Positions 51,734-60,351 of a DNA stretch of 64,000 bases are shown in pieces. Position 1 is the stretch's first letter. Every line of letters starts with the position of its first letter. Under the pieces are notes generated by a model that did not search any database, was not told the origin of the DNA, and worked only from the letters and a program-made list of their open reading frames with translations. This DNA comes from AP-15 sp963832875. Its GTDB lineage: Bacteria > Pseudomonadota > Alphaproteobacteria > ATCC43930 > CGMCC-115725. A program made the position numbers and the translations under genes. Where the stretch lies: contig CAWHWB010000011.1 of assembly GCA_963832875.1 (NCBI GenBank), positions 62,001 to 126,000 of the forward strand, in the 5' to 3' direction.

Positions 51734-53047
51734 TTAGTCCAGCGCGAAGGCGATTTGCGCCCGCCCCCGACGGGATAGGTCCGCGACCGCCGGTCGACAC
51801 CTGCCAGCGGCGTGAAGGCCGGAGCCAATAGCGCCCTCGATCGTCGCCGGCAAGCCGGTATCGGTGTAGTCGCCGGCGATAAACAGGTTCCGCCAGCGCG
51901 TCGCCGCCGCCGGCCGGCGGCGCATCTGCTCCGGACTGGCGAGAAACGTCGCCCGCCGCTCCTTGACAATGCGCGTCGCCGGCACCGGAACCGCCGGTAA
52001 CCCATAAGCCGAGGCAACGTCGCGCCATAGGGTTTCGCGCAACGCATCGGCCGGGCAGTCGACGATCCGGTCGGCGGCGCTGACCGTTACCGACAACACC
52101 TCGCGCTTGCGAAAGATCCACTCGGCCGTGCCGCCGACGACCCCGACGAAGAGCGGTGAGCCCGCCGGCGGGACGCAGCGGAAATGCGCGTTGACGATCG
52201 GCGAAAACGCATCGGGCACAGTCAGCGCCGGTACCAGACGAGCGGCAATCAGAGCCGGCACTGCCAGGACCAGGCAATCGCCTTGATCGAGGGTTACGGG
52301 CTGCGCGTCGAAAGCCAGGGCTGCCACGCGATCCGCGGCGAATTCGAGCGCCCTCAGCCGGGCGCCGAAATGGATCTCGGCGCCGCGCGCGCGCAGGGTC
52401 GCGAGCGCCGGATCGACGAATGTCTCCGACAACCCGTCTTGCGGCAGCAATGGCCGGCACGCGGCTCCGCCACGCCCGAGCGTCTCGCTCAGAATCCGCC
52501 AGAACAGGCGGGCCGAGGCGCGCTCAACGCCGGTGTTCAGCGCGGCGACGGCGAGCGGCTCCCACAGCGGCCGGAACAGCCGGCGGTCGCGCCCCAGCGC
52601 CTCGGCGACGGTTGCCGACGGGCGGGCGCAGCGCAGCGACAGTGCTTCGAGATAGTCGGCGGCACGGCTGCCCGGGACTCGTCTCGCGTCCTCTAAGATC
52701 CACCACGGCACGGCGCCGCGGTTCGGTCGCAAATTCCAACGCAACCCGCTCGCCGCATCGAAAAACGCGTACGCCGCTTCCTGCGGCCCCCCGATCGTGC
52801 CGAGCGCGCCAGTCCGGGCGAGATAGGCAAGGGCGCGGTGGTTTCCGGCGAGCAAGAGGTGGTTGCCGTTGTCAATGCGGCAGCCGAGCTCGGCGTCGAA
52901 ATACGAGCGGCACCGCCCGCCGGCCTGGGCGGTGGCTTCATAGAGCCGCACGCGCCATCCCTCGGCCGCCAGCTCGACCGCTGCCGCTAGGCCGGCGAGA
53001 CCGGCGCCGACGACATGCACCCGCCCGGCGTCCGATCGGCCGCTCAT
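51734..53047 (-). CDS. hpnE: Hydroxysqualene dehydroxylase HpnE
   Basis: A 437-residue FAD amine-oxidase-like enzyme that reduces hydroxysqualene to squalene. The dinucleotide motif VVGAGLAGLAAAVELA lies near residue 13, followed by YEATAQAGGRCRSY. The C-terminal FAD region NLFIAGDYTDTGLPATIEGAI lies near residue 390. The ATG at 53047 overlaps the hpnD stop by four bases. It sits between hpnD and shc, as in other hpn clusters. Confidence 0.93.
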   Translation of the reverse strand: MSGRSDAGRVHVVGAGLAGLAAAVELAAEGWRVRLYEATAQAGGRCRSYFDAELGCRIDNGNHLLLAGNHRALAYLARTGALGTIGGPQEAAYAFFDAASGLRWNLRPNRGAVPWWILEDARRVPGSRAADYLEALSLRCARPSATVAEALGRDRRLFRPLWEPLAVAALNTGVERASARLFWRILSETLGRGGAACRPLLPQDGLSETFVDPALATLRARGAEIHFGARLRALEFAADRVAALAFDAQPVTLDQGDCLVLAVPALIAARLVPALTVPDAFSPIVNAHFRCVPPAGSPLFVGVVGGTAEWIFRKREVLSVTVSAADRIVDCPADALRETLWRDVASAYGLPAVPVPATRIVKERRATFLASPEQMRRRPAAATRWRNLFIAGDYTDTGLPATIEGAIGSGLHAAGRCRPAVADLSRRGRAQIAFALD

Positions 53048-53922
53048 AAGAGACCGTGACGCAGCACCAGCCACAGCTTGAGCGGCTTCGACAATTTGAC
53101 GCGCGCCGCCGGGTCGCGCCATTCCCGGCGCAGCAATTCGCGCAGGGTCGCGCGGTAGACCGCACCCATCACCGCCGCGGGCCGCATCGCCCGGCGGCGG
53201 CACTGTCCCATGGCCCGAGCGCTGTCGCGAAAATGCGCCTCGGCGATCGCCGCAACCTCGCGGCACACTGCCGGCAGTGCCGGATGGCGCAGCACCATCA
53301 TCGGATCGGCGCTGCCGATCCCGTGGCGATCGAGGATTTCGCGCGGCAGATAGAGCCGGCCGCGGCGGGCGTCCTCGTCGAGGTCGCGCAGAATATTGGT
53401 CAGCTGCAAGGCCCGGCCGAGCGCATCGGCGACGCGATGGGCGGCCTCGCCCGGATCGCCGAAGATATGCACCGAGAGATGGCCGACGGCGCTGGCGACG
53501 CGGGCGCAATAGACGTCGAGCGTCGCCAGGTCGGGGGCGCGGATGTCTTCGCGCGCGTCCATTTCCATGCCCGCGACGACCGCGAGGAAATCTTCGCGGC
53601 GCAGGCGATAGCGCCGGATCGGCTCCTGCAAGGCGCGAGCGACCAACTGGCGCGGCTGCCCAGCATAGAGCGCCTCGATTTCGTCGCGCCAGGCGGAAAG
53701 AGCCTTGAGCTTGGGTGCCGCCGGTCCGTCGCCGTCGGCGATGTCGTCGACCTCGCGGCACCAAGCGTAAACCGCGTACATGGCGTGGCGGCGGTCGCGC
53801 GGCAGCAGCCGCATCGCCCAGTAGAACGAGGTGCCGGCCGCCTCGACCCGATGCCGTATGGTTTGGCGCAGCGCTTCCTCGCCGAGTTCCTCGCGGACAA
53901 CGTCGAACGCCGTGTCGCTCAC
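53044..53922 (-). CDS. hpnD: Presqualene diphosphate synthase HpnD
   Basis: A 292-residue trans-isoprenyl synthase that condenses two farnesyl diphosphates into presqualene diphosphate. It has SFYWAMRLLPRDRRHAM near residue 32, the first Asp-rich motif CREVDDIADG near residue 55 and the second ALQLTNILRDLDEDARRGRLY near residue 175. The start GTG at 53922 overlaps the hpnC stop (GTGA). Confidence 0.93.
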   Translation of the reverse strand: MSDTAFDVVREELGEEALRQTIRHRVEAAGTSFYWAMRLLPRDRRHAMYAVYAWCREVDDIADGDGPAAPKLKALSAWRDEIEALYAGQPRQLVARALQEPIRRYRLRREDFLAVVAGMEMDAREDIRAPDLATLDVYCARVASAVGHLSVHIFGDPGEAAHRVADALGRALQLTNILRDLDEDARRGRLYLPREILDRHGIGSADPMMVLRHPALPAVCREVAAIAEAHFRDSARAMGQCRRRAMRPAAVMGAVYRATLRELLRREWRDPAARVKLSKPLKLWLVLRHGLL

Positions 53923-54815
53923 CGCCGATTTCCTCCGGGCCGGCTGCCCCGGGGCCGCAAACCCCGCGGGAGGCCGAGGAGAAACGCGGCGAGAAAGTCC
54001 GTCTTGCCGAGCCCGACCCGCGCGGCCAGCGGGTCGCCGCAGCGCAGATGGCGCAGCAGGCGCGCCGCCAGCTCGACGATGATCGCGCACTCGCAGCGCA
54101 ATCCCGGCGCGGCGACCCGCCCCGGCAAGGCGCGCGCTGCCTCGACGAGCTCCGCGGTGTGGTCGAGGAGCTGGTCGAGCACCCGACGCAGCCTCGGGGA
54201 GCAGGCCCGGTCGTTCAGCGCCTCGACGCCGACGCCCGCGGCGGCGAGTTCGCTCAGCGGCAGGTAGACCCGGTCGAGCCGGCGGTAATCCGCGGCGCAA
54301 TCCTGCAGATGGTTCAGCACCTGCAGGGCCGAGCACAGCGCGTCCGAGGCGGCCCAGGCGTCGCGGCTCTCGCCGTGCAGATCGAGCAGCTGGCGGCCGA
54401 CCGGCGCGGCCGAATAGCGGCAATATTGCATCAACTCGTCCCAGTCGCGGTAGCGCCGCTGTTCCGCGTCCAGGCGAAAGGCGCGCAGCACATCGCGGCA
54501 GTGCTGCGCCGTGATCCCGGTGGCGCCGAGGCTTTGCCGCATCGCCGCGGCGGCCGGCGCATCGCTGCCCGAAGCGCCCTCGAGCACCGCCGCCATGCGG
54601 TCGAGCCGGCGGATCTTGTCGGCCGCGGCTAGCGCCGGATTGTCGGCGATATCGTCGGCGTTGCGGGCGAAGCGGTAAAAGGTGTGGACATGCGCCCGCA
54701 CGCCGGGCCGGAGCAGCAGCGACCCGACCGGGAAATTCTCGCCTTCGCGCCATTTGCCCGATGGCGTCTCGACGCTCTCCTCGCCTGCCGCTCCCGGTTC
54801 TGCCGTCACCGCCAT
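53919..54815 (-). CDS. hpnC: Hydroxysqualene synthase HpnC
   Basis: A 298-residue squalene/phytoene synthase-like enzyme that converts presqualene diphosphate to hydroxysqualene. Asp-rich motifs are FYRFARNADDIADNP near residue 47 and LQVLNHLQDCAADYRRLDRVY near residue 165. NFPVGSLLLRPGVRAHVH is the HpnC-type opening. The ATG at 54815 overlaps the hpnA stop by 10 bases. A long Arg/Gly tail (LPRGLRPRGSRPGGNRR) ends the protein. Confidence 0.92.
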   Translation of the reverse strand: MAVTAEPGAAGEESVETPSGKWREGENFPVGSLLLRPGVRAHVHTFYRFARNADDIADNPALAAADKIRRLDRMAAVLEGASGSDAPAAAAMRQSLGATGITAQHCRDVLRAFRLDAEQRRYRDWDELMQYCRYSAAPVGRQLLDLHGESRDAWAASDALCSALQVLNHLQDCAADYRRLDRVYLPLSELAAAGVGVEALNDRACSPRLRRVLDQLLDHTAELVEAARALPGRVAAPGLRCECAIIVELAARLLRHLRCGDPLAARVGLGKTDFLAAFLLGLPRGLRPRGSRPGGNRR

Positions 54816-55816
54816 TGTCTCAGATATCCGTTGGCCTCGAACCAGCCGATCGCGTCGGCGATCGCTTGGCGCGCCGGCCGCGGCCGGTAGCCCAGTTCGC
54901 GCGAAGCTTTCTCGGACGAAAAATACATCTTCTTTCTGGCCATGCGAACCCCGTCGAGCGTGGTAAAGGGCTCTCGGCCGGTGACCCGAGCCGCCAATTC
55001 CGCCCCCGCCGCCGCAGCAAAGGCGAACGCATGCGGAACTCTGAGCCGCGGCGGCCGGCGACCGACCGACCAGGCGATTTCGGCCAGGATCTCGGCCAGG
55101 GCCATGTTTTCGCCGCCGAGTATATAACGCTCGCCGACCCGTCCGGTTTCGGCGGCGGCGAGATGGCCGGCGGCGACATCGTCGACATGGACGATGTTGA
55201 GCCCGGTGTCGACAAACCCCGGCATCCGGCCGCGCGCGGCTTCGAGAATCAATCGGCCGGTCGGCGTCGGCCTGAGGTCGCGCGGTCCCACGGGCGTCGA
55301 CGGATTGACGATCACCGCCGGCAGACCGAGTTCGCTGACGAGAGAGTGCACCACTTCCTCGGCCTGGTATTTCGAGCGTTTGTAGGGGCCGATCATGTCC
55401 TCGAACCGACTCGGCGTGTCTTCGTCGGCCGAATCGCCGGGAATCAGGCCGAGCGTGGCGACGCTGCTGGTATAGACGACCCGCTCGATCCCAGCGTCGA
55501 CCGCTGCGGTCAATAGATCGCGGGTGCCCTCGACATTGGCGCGGAACATCGCGGCCGGGTCGGGGACCCACAGCCGATAATCGGCGGCGACGTGGAACAG
55601 GTAGCGGCAGCCGGCGAGTGCGCGAGCGAGCGATGGCGCATCCTCCATCGCGCCCGACGCGATTTCGACCGAGAGGTCGGCGAGGTTGCGCCGGTCGGCG
55701 CCCGGGCGCACCAGCGTGCGCACCCGATGGCCGGCCTCCAGCAAGACCCGCACCACTGCGGACCCGACGAACCCGGTCGCTCCGGTGACCAGGCACAAGC
55801 CCGGCGACAGCGCCAT
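54806..55816 (-). CDS. hpnA: Hopanoid-associated NAD-dependent epimerase/dehydratase HpnA
   Basis: A 336-residue extended SDR. The cofactor motif TGATGFVGSAV is at residues 10-20, VVYTSSVATLG near residue 118 holds the catalytic Ser, and IGPYKRSKYQAEE near residue 147 has YxxxK-like SKYQ. It matches the hopanoid-associated sugar epimerase HpnA, whose precise role is not settled. It heads the operon hpnA-C-D-E-F-G, 119 bases after ccmI; hpnB is not present. Confidence 0.9.
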   Translation of the reverse strand: MALSPGLCLVTGATGFVGSAVVRVLLEAGHRVRTLVRPGADRRNLADLSVEIASGAMEDAPSLARALAGCRYLFHVAADYRLWVPDPAAMFRANVEGTRDLLTAAVDAGIERVVYTSSVATLGLIPGDSADEDTPSRFEDMIGPYKRSKYQAEEVVHSLVSELGLPAVIVNPSTPVGPRDLRPTPTGRLILEAARGRMPGFVDTGLNIVHVDDVAAGHLAAAETGRVGERYILGGENMALAEILAEIAWSVGRRPPRLRVPHAFAFAAAAGAELAARVTGREPFTTLDGVRMARKKMYFSSEKASRELGYRPRPARQAIADAIGWFEANGYLRQWR

Positions 55817-55935
55817 GTGTGCACTCCACCAGCTTGCCGGCCCCCTGGTTTCACGGGACCGGTCGGGATGTCAACGGGGCGAATTGAGCCTGTGCTGGGC
55901 CGGCCCGCGTCGGCTGTCGCCGGGCGGGAGCACGG

Positions 55936-57141
55936 TCATGGTGATCTCGCAGCCCCGGTAGGGACAGGCGGCGCGGCGGCCCCGGGCGCGGCCGCCGACG
56001 AAGCGGCTGGCGCCGAAGCGGCTGGCGGCCCACCGGCCGTCGCCGCACCCGCGCGGGCCTCGGCTGCTCGGGCGCGGGCCGCTTGTGCCTTGTCGGGCTC
56101 GCCCAGCACGTCATAAGCACGGGCGAGGCGCACCCATCCGGCGCTGTCGCCGGGGTGCTGTTGGAGACGCTGCGCCAGACGCTCGACCATGGCTCGGATC
56201 ATGGTCTCCCGCTGCGCGGGCGTCATCGATTCCGCGGCGGCGACATCCTGCGCCGTCGGGCCGGAGCCGGGCGCCGCAGCGGTCGGCGGTCCCGAGGCCG
56301 GCGGTGCCGAGGTCGGCGAGAGCTCGGCAAGGCGATCGGCGACGGCTTGGCGCCACGGCGCGTCGGCCGGAGCGGCGGCCAAGAGCGCCTGCAGCTTTTG
56401 CCGGGCCCCGGCGGTGTCGCCGCGCTGCAGCGCGGCCTCGGCGCCATAGTAGCGCGAGCGCGGATCGTCGGGCGCCTTGGCGAGCTCGGCTTCGGCCGCC
56501 GCCGTCACCTGCCCCTGGGCGGCGAGCACCAGCACCTCGCCGAGCTCGGCATGGAGCCCGGTTTTGGCCGGCGCCAACGCGATCGCGTGGGCATAGTCCT
56601 CGCGCGCCTCTGGAAACCGGCCGAGCGCCGCCGAAGTCCGGGCGAGCAGGATCCAGCCGCGCAGATCGCCGGGCGTCTGGCGCAGATGCGCCTTGATCCG
56701 GTCGGCGGCAGCGGCGAGCTCGGCGGCGCCGTGGGGTGACGCGGCGTCGGTGGTGGCGCCGGGAACGATCGCTGCCGGGGTCCCGAGCGCGAAATAGAGG
56801 GCGATCGCCGCCGCCGGCAGCAGTCCGGCGATGCCGATCGCGGCGCCGAACCGCCACGAAGTCTCGGAGGCGCTCTCCGCCGATGCTGCCCGAGCGCTGC
56901 TTTCGCGCTTGGTCGCGGCCAGCATGCGCCGGGTGATCTCGGTCCGCGCGGCAGCCGTCTGTTCGGGCATCAGCCGGCCTTGCGCCAATTCGACCTCGAT
57001 CGCAGCGAGCTGGCGTCGATAGAGTGCCGTGACCGGCTCCTCGTCCTCCGCGTGCCGCCGCGGCGGCACGATCAGCGGCCGCAGCAAGGCGGCGAGCGCG
57101 GCCACGGTCAGGCACCCGGCGACGATCCAGAACCAGATCAT
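55936..57141 (-). CDS. ccmI: Cytochrome c biogenesis protein CcmI
   Basis: A 401-residue apocytochrome chaperone. An N-terminal helix (residues 3-22), a loop, a second helix (about 96-119) and then TPR units (RGWILLARTSAALGRFPEAREDYAHAIAL and SAGWVRLARAYDVLGEPDKAQAA) match CcmI. The last 40 residues are nearly all Ala, Gly and Pro, and so look disordered. It overlaps the end of ccmH by four bases and works in the periplasm with CcmF and CcmH. Confidence 0.9.
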   Translation of the reverse strand: MIWFWIVAGCLTVAALAALLRPLIVPPRRHAEDEEPVTALYRRQLAAIEVELAQGRLMPEQTAAARTEITRRMLAATKRESSARAASAESASETSWRFGAAIGIAGLLPAAAIALYFALGTPAAIVPGATTDAASPHGAAELAAAADRIKAHLRQTPGDLRGWILLARTSAALGRFPEAREDYAHAIALAPAKTGLHAELGEVLVLAAQGQVTAAAEAELAKAPDDPRSRYYGAEAALQRGDTAGARQKLQALLAAAPADAPWRQAVADRLAELSPTSAPPASGPPTAAAPGSGPTAQDVAAAESMTPAQRETMIRAMVERLAQRLQQHPGDSAGWVRLARAYDVLGEPDKAQAARARAAEARAGAATAGGPPAASAPAASSAAAPGAAAPPVPTGAARSP

Positions 57142-57638
57142 GCCTGATCGCCAAGCAATTCGGCGGCGCGCGCTCGCTCGTCCGTGCTCAAATCGGGGAC
57201 AGCCAGATCAGGCCGCCGGCGTCGCCTTGCCCGCAGCAGCAGCACGCCGCCCGCGCCCAGCAACAGCAGCGGCGGCATCAGCCACAATACCCAAGTCACC
57301 CTCTCGAACGGCGGGTCGAGCAGCACGAAGACTCCGTATCGGGCGACGACATAATCGAGCACCTGCTGATCGGTATCGCCCTTGACCAAGAGCCGGCGCA
57401 CCAGCAGGCGCAGATCATGGGCGAGATCGGCGCTGGACTGCTCGATCGACTGGTTCTGACAGACCAGACAGCGCAATTCGCTACCGATCGCCTCCGCCCG
57501 CGCCTCGAGCACCGGATCGGCGAGCCGCTCGGAGGGCTCGAACGCCCAGGCCGCCGACACTAAGCCCGCCGAAAGCCAAACCGCCGGCACGCCGGCAGCA
57601 AGCAGCAGCAGCGCCGCGACGAGCAGCCGCCGGATCAT
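57138..57638 (-). CDS. ccmH: Cytochrome c maturation protein CcmH (CcmL-type thioreductase)
   Basis: A 166-residue membrane-anchored protein. A signal or anchor helix (residues 4-28) precedes the redox motif LRCLVCQNQSIEQSS (Cys-x-x-Cys) near residue 51, the diagnostic site that reduces apocytochrome Cys; a second helix (about 108-128) follows ARYGVFVLLDPPFE. The ATG at 57638 overlaps the ccmF stop by four bases (ATGA). Note that ccmG, usually between ccmF and ccmH, is not there. Confidence 0.93.
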   Translation of the reverse strand: MIRRLLVAALLLLAAGVPAVWLSAGLVSAAWAFEPSERLADPVLEARAEAIGSELRCLVCQNQSIEQSSADLAHDLRLLVRRLLVKGDTDQQVLDYVVARYGVFVLLDPPFERVTWVLWLMPPLLLLGAGGVLLLRARRRRRPDLAVPDLSTDERARAAELLGDQA

Positions 57639-59626
57639 CCGGGGTCCGCCGGCCGCGGGCCGATCGCCGGCGCCGTGCGCGGCGCCGGCAGCCGCATCCG
57701 CACGCGCCGATCGCTGAGCGAAACGAGCCCGCCCAGTGCCGCCAGCAGCGCGCCGAACCACACCCACGGCACCAGCGGGTTGTAGTAGGCGCGCAGAACC
57801 CAGCCGCCCTTCGCGTCGGGATCACCGAGCGCCAAGTAAAGATCGCCAAATCCGTTGGTGGTGATCGAGGTGTGCGTCGTCCAGGTCTGGGCGAGCGGAT
57901 ACCAGCGGCGCTCGGGATAGACGACGAAGGGTGTCGCGCCAAGCCGGTCGACAACGATTTCGGCGCGCTGCGCCTGGTAATTCTCGACGTTGCCCTGGGT
58001 GACGCCGATGAAGTGCAGCGTGCGTCCGGCAATGTGCAGCCGGCTGCCGGGATGGACCGTCTCGATCCGCTCGCTGCGCCACGCGGTCGAAACCGTGATC
58101 CCGGCGATCAGCACGCCGACGCCGAAATGGGCGAGCGCATAGCCCCAGGTGCCGCGCGGCAGGTGCCGAAGCCGGCGGAGCACGTTACCCGGCGGCAATT
58201 TGCCGATCCCGGTGCGGTCGGCGAGATCGGCGAGGACGCCAAGCATAGCCCAGCTCGCCAGTGCGATCCCGACCAGCGCCGCCGGGGACGCGCTGCCGTC
58301 GAACAGAAACACGACCAGCGGGGCCAGGATGGCGCCGACCAGAGCGGGCATCAGGCGGCGCACGGCGCCCCCGAGCCTTCCCTTGCGCCAGGCCAGCACC
58401 GGGCCGATCACCATGGCGATAATGCCAGGCGCCACAATCGGCACAAAGGTCCGGTCGAAATAGGGCGGCCCGACCGACAGTTTGACCCCGCTCCACACCT
58501 CGGCGAATAGCGGATAGAAGGTGCCGAGAAAAACCGTCGCCATGCCCGCCGCCAGCAATAGATTGTTGAGCACCAGCGCACCCTCGCGGCTGACCGGGGC
58601 GAACGGGTTGCCGGCGTCGAGGCCCGGCGCGCGCAGCGCGTAGAGCACCAGGCCGCCGCCGATCACGATCGCGATCAGCACCAGGATGAAGACGCCGCGG
58701 GCCGGGTCGAGAGCAAAGGAATGGACCGAGGTCAGGATGCCGGAGCGCACCAGGAAAGTGCCGATCAGGCTCATGCCGAAGGTCATGATCGCCAGCAGCA
58801 CGGTCCAGCGCTGCAAGGTCTCGCGCTTTTCGACGACGGCCGCCGAGTGGATCAGCGCAGTGCCCAAGAGCCACGGCATGAAGGACGCGTTCTCGACCGG
58901 GTCCCAAGCCCACCAGCCGCCCCAGCCAAGCACGTAATAGGCCCACCAGCTGCCCATCGCGACGCCGATCGTCAAGCCGCACCACGCGGTCAAGGCCCAG
59001 GGCCGGACCCAGCGCGCCCAGGCCGCACCGACCCGGCCTTCGAGCAGTGCCGCGATCGCGAACGAGTATGAGATCGAAAAGCCGACATACCCGAAATACA
59101 GAAACGGCGGATGAAAGGCGAGGCCCGGGTCCTGTAGCAGCGGGTTCAGGCCGCGCCCGTCGGCCGGAACCGGGAACAGCCTGGCGAACGGATCGGAGGT
59201 ACCGAGAATGAAGGCGAGGGTGCCGAGCCCGAGCAGGCCCTGGATCGCCAGCGTGCGCGCCCGCAGGCTCGCCGGCAGTGAGCGCGCGAACAGTGCCACC
59301 AGCCCGCCGAACAGCGCCAGCATGAACACCCACAGCATCATCGAGCCTTCGTGGCTGCCCCACGCGCCGGTGACCTTGTAGAGCATCGGCTTTTCGAGGC
59401 TCGAATTCTCGAAGACGTTGAGCACCGAAAAGTCGGAGACGATGTGGGCATGGATAAAGATCGCGAAGGACAGCGCCACCAGGCCGAGCTGCAACAGGGC
59501 TGCCGGCCGCGCCACATCCATCAGCGGCCGGCTCTTCGCGGCGGCGCCCGCCAATGGCACGACGCCCTGCACGGCAGCCACCAAGAGCGCCAGCACGAGC
59601 GCGAAATGGCCGATCTCTACGAGCAC
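57635..59626 (-). CDS. ccmF: Cytochrome c heme lyase subunit CcmF
   Basis: A 663-residue polytopic protein that ligates heme to apocytochrome c. The WWD-domain heme-handling loop LGWGGWWAWDPVENASFMPW lies near residue 225, with His-containing regions GSHEGSMMLW and HPPFLYFGYVGFS and more than ten helices. The GTG at 59626 gives the canonical start VLVEIGHFALVLAL, with GGAG nine bases before it; an ATG 45 bases further upstream is in frame. Length is typical for CcmF. Confidence 0.93.
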   Translation of the reverse strand: MLVEIGHFALVLALLVAAVQGVVPLAGAAAKSRPLMDVARPAALLQLGLVALSFAIFIHAHIVSDFSVLNVFENSSLEKPMLYKVTGAWGSHEGSMMLWVFMLALFGGLVALFARSLPASLRARTLAIQGLLGLGTLAFILGTSDPFARLFPVPADGRGLNPLLQDPGLAFHPPFLYFGYVGFSISYSFAIAALLEGRVGAAWARWVRPWALTAWCGLTIGVAMGSWWAYYVLGWGGWWAWDPVENASFMPWLLGTALIHSAAVVEKRETLQRWTVLLAIMTFGMSLIGTFLVRSGILTSVHSFALDPARGVFILVLIAIVIGGGLVLYALRAPGLDAGNPFAPVSREGALVLNNLLLAAGMATVFLGTFYPLFAEVWSGVKLSVGPPYFDRTFVPIVAPGIIAMVIGPVLAWRKGRLGGAVRRLMPALVGAILAPLVVFLFDGSASPAALVGIALASWAMLGVLADLADRTGIGKLPPGNVLRRLRHLPRGTWGYALAHFGVGVLIAGITVSTAWRSERIETVHPGSRLHIAGRTLHFIGVTQGNVENYQAQRAEIVVDRLGATPFVVYPERRWYPLAQTWTTHTSITTNGFGDLYLALGDPDAKGGWVLRAYYNPLVPWVWFGALLAALGGLVSLSDRRVRMRLPAPRTAPAIGPRPADPG

Positions 59627-59738
59627 GTTACCGTTCTCCAACGCCCCACTCAAGCCCGGCCATGTTGGCACAATCGGCTTGCTCGCGCTATGTGTTACCG
59701 ATCATCAACGAGGTATTACGAAGGGCAAGTTGGCGAAA

Positions 59739-59961
59739 ATGACGGCGAAGGGCCCAAGTGACGATCTTGAAGGGGTTGTGTGACTATCTTGGCCTCAATC
59801 CTGGCTCGGACATCGAGTTTGAGCTGAGGGAGGACGGGCGGGTGTTCCTGAAAACTGGCCGTCAGCCAGTGGACAGGTTTGCCCGCTGGCGCGGCAGCCT
59901 CAAAACATCGATGACGGCCGACGAGATCATGGTGCTCCTCCGCGGTGAGGACGACAAGTGA
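59739..59961 (+). pseudogene. AbrB/MazE-type antitoxin remnant with N-terminal frameshift
   Basis: The frame from GTG 59758 reads MTILKGLCDYLGLNPGSDIEFELRED, the swapped-hairpin AbrB fold. The usual start MTAKGQVTI is present just upstream (ATG 59739) but in another frame: an extra C in GGGCCCAAGTG breaks MTAKG from QVTI. As it stands, the ATG frame ends after 14 codons and only a shortened GTG start would work. Its stop overlaps the toxin start as GTGA, the usual arrangement of AbrB-PIN pairs. Confidence 0.75.
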
Positions 59962-60335
59962 TCCTTGTCGACACGAATGTAATCTTGGATCTGGTAACGT
60001 GTGGTCGCAACGGGAGCTGAACTTGGCCGCCCGAGACGAGATCGCAAGCAACGATATCGTTTATGCCGAGTTGTCGGTTTGGATACCAGGCGATGGAGCA
60101 GCTTGATGCCATGCTCGCCGGCACCGGGGCGTCACGGCGGCCATCCCGCGCGCAGCTTCGTTTCTGACAGGAAAGGCATATCAACGATATCGACGCGCCG
60201 GCGGCATCCGGACCGGGGTCCTCTCGGACTTCTTCCTTGGCGCCCATGCGGTGATCGAGTATGCGCCCCTGATCACGCGCTACCGCACGCTATCGCACCT
60301 ACTTTCCTGGAATTGTGCTGATCTCCCGGAATTGA
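59958..60335 (+). pseudogene. VapC-type PIN-domain toxin remnant, multiply frameshifted
   Basis: Pieces of one PIN-domain ribonuclease follow each other in shifting frames: MILVDTNVILDLVT (with the first catalytic Asp), then VWSQRELNLAARDEIASNDIVYAELSV, then GYQAMEQLDAMLAGTG, then VTAAIPRAASFLTGKAYQRYRRAGG and GVLSDFFLGAHAVIEYAPLITR (acidic residues), then RYRTYFPGIVLISRN and a stop. At least four frame breaks mean no active toxin is made. It lies in the gap between ccmF and the acyl-CoA dehydrogenase gene. Confidence 0.85.
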
Positions 60336-60351
60336 CGCGCTCGTTCCTGGC

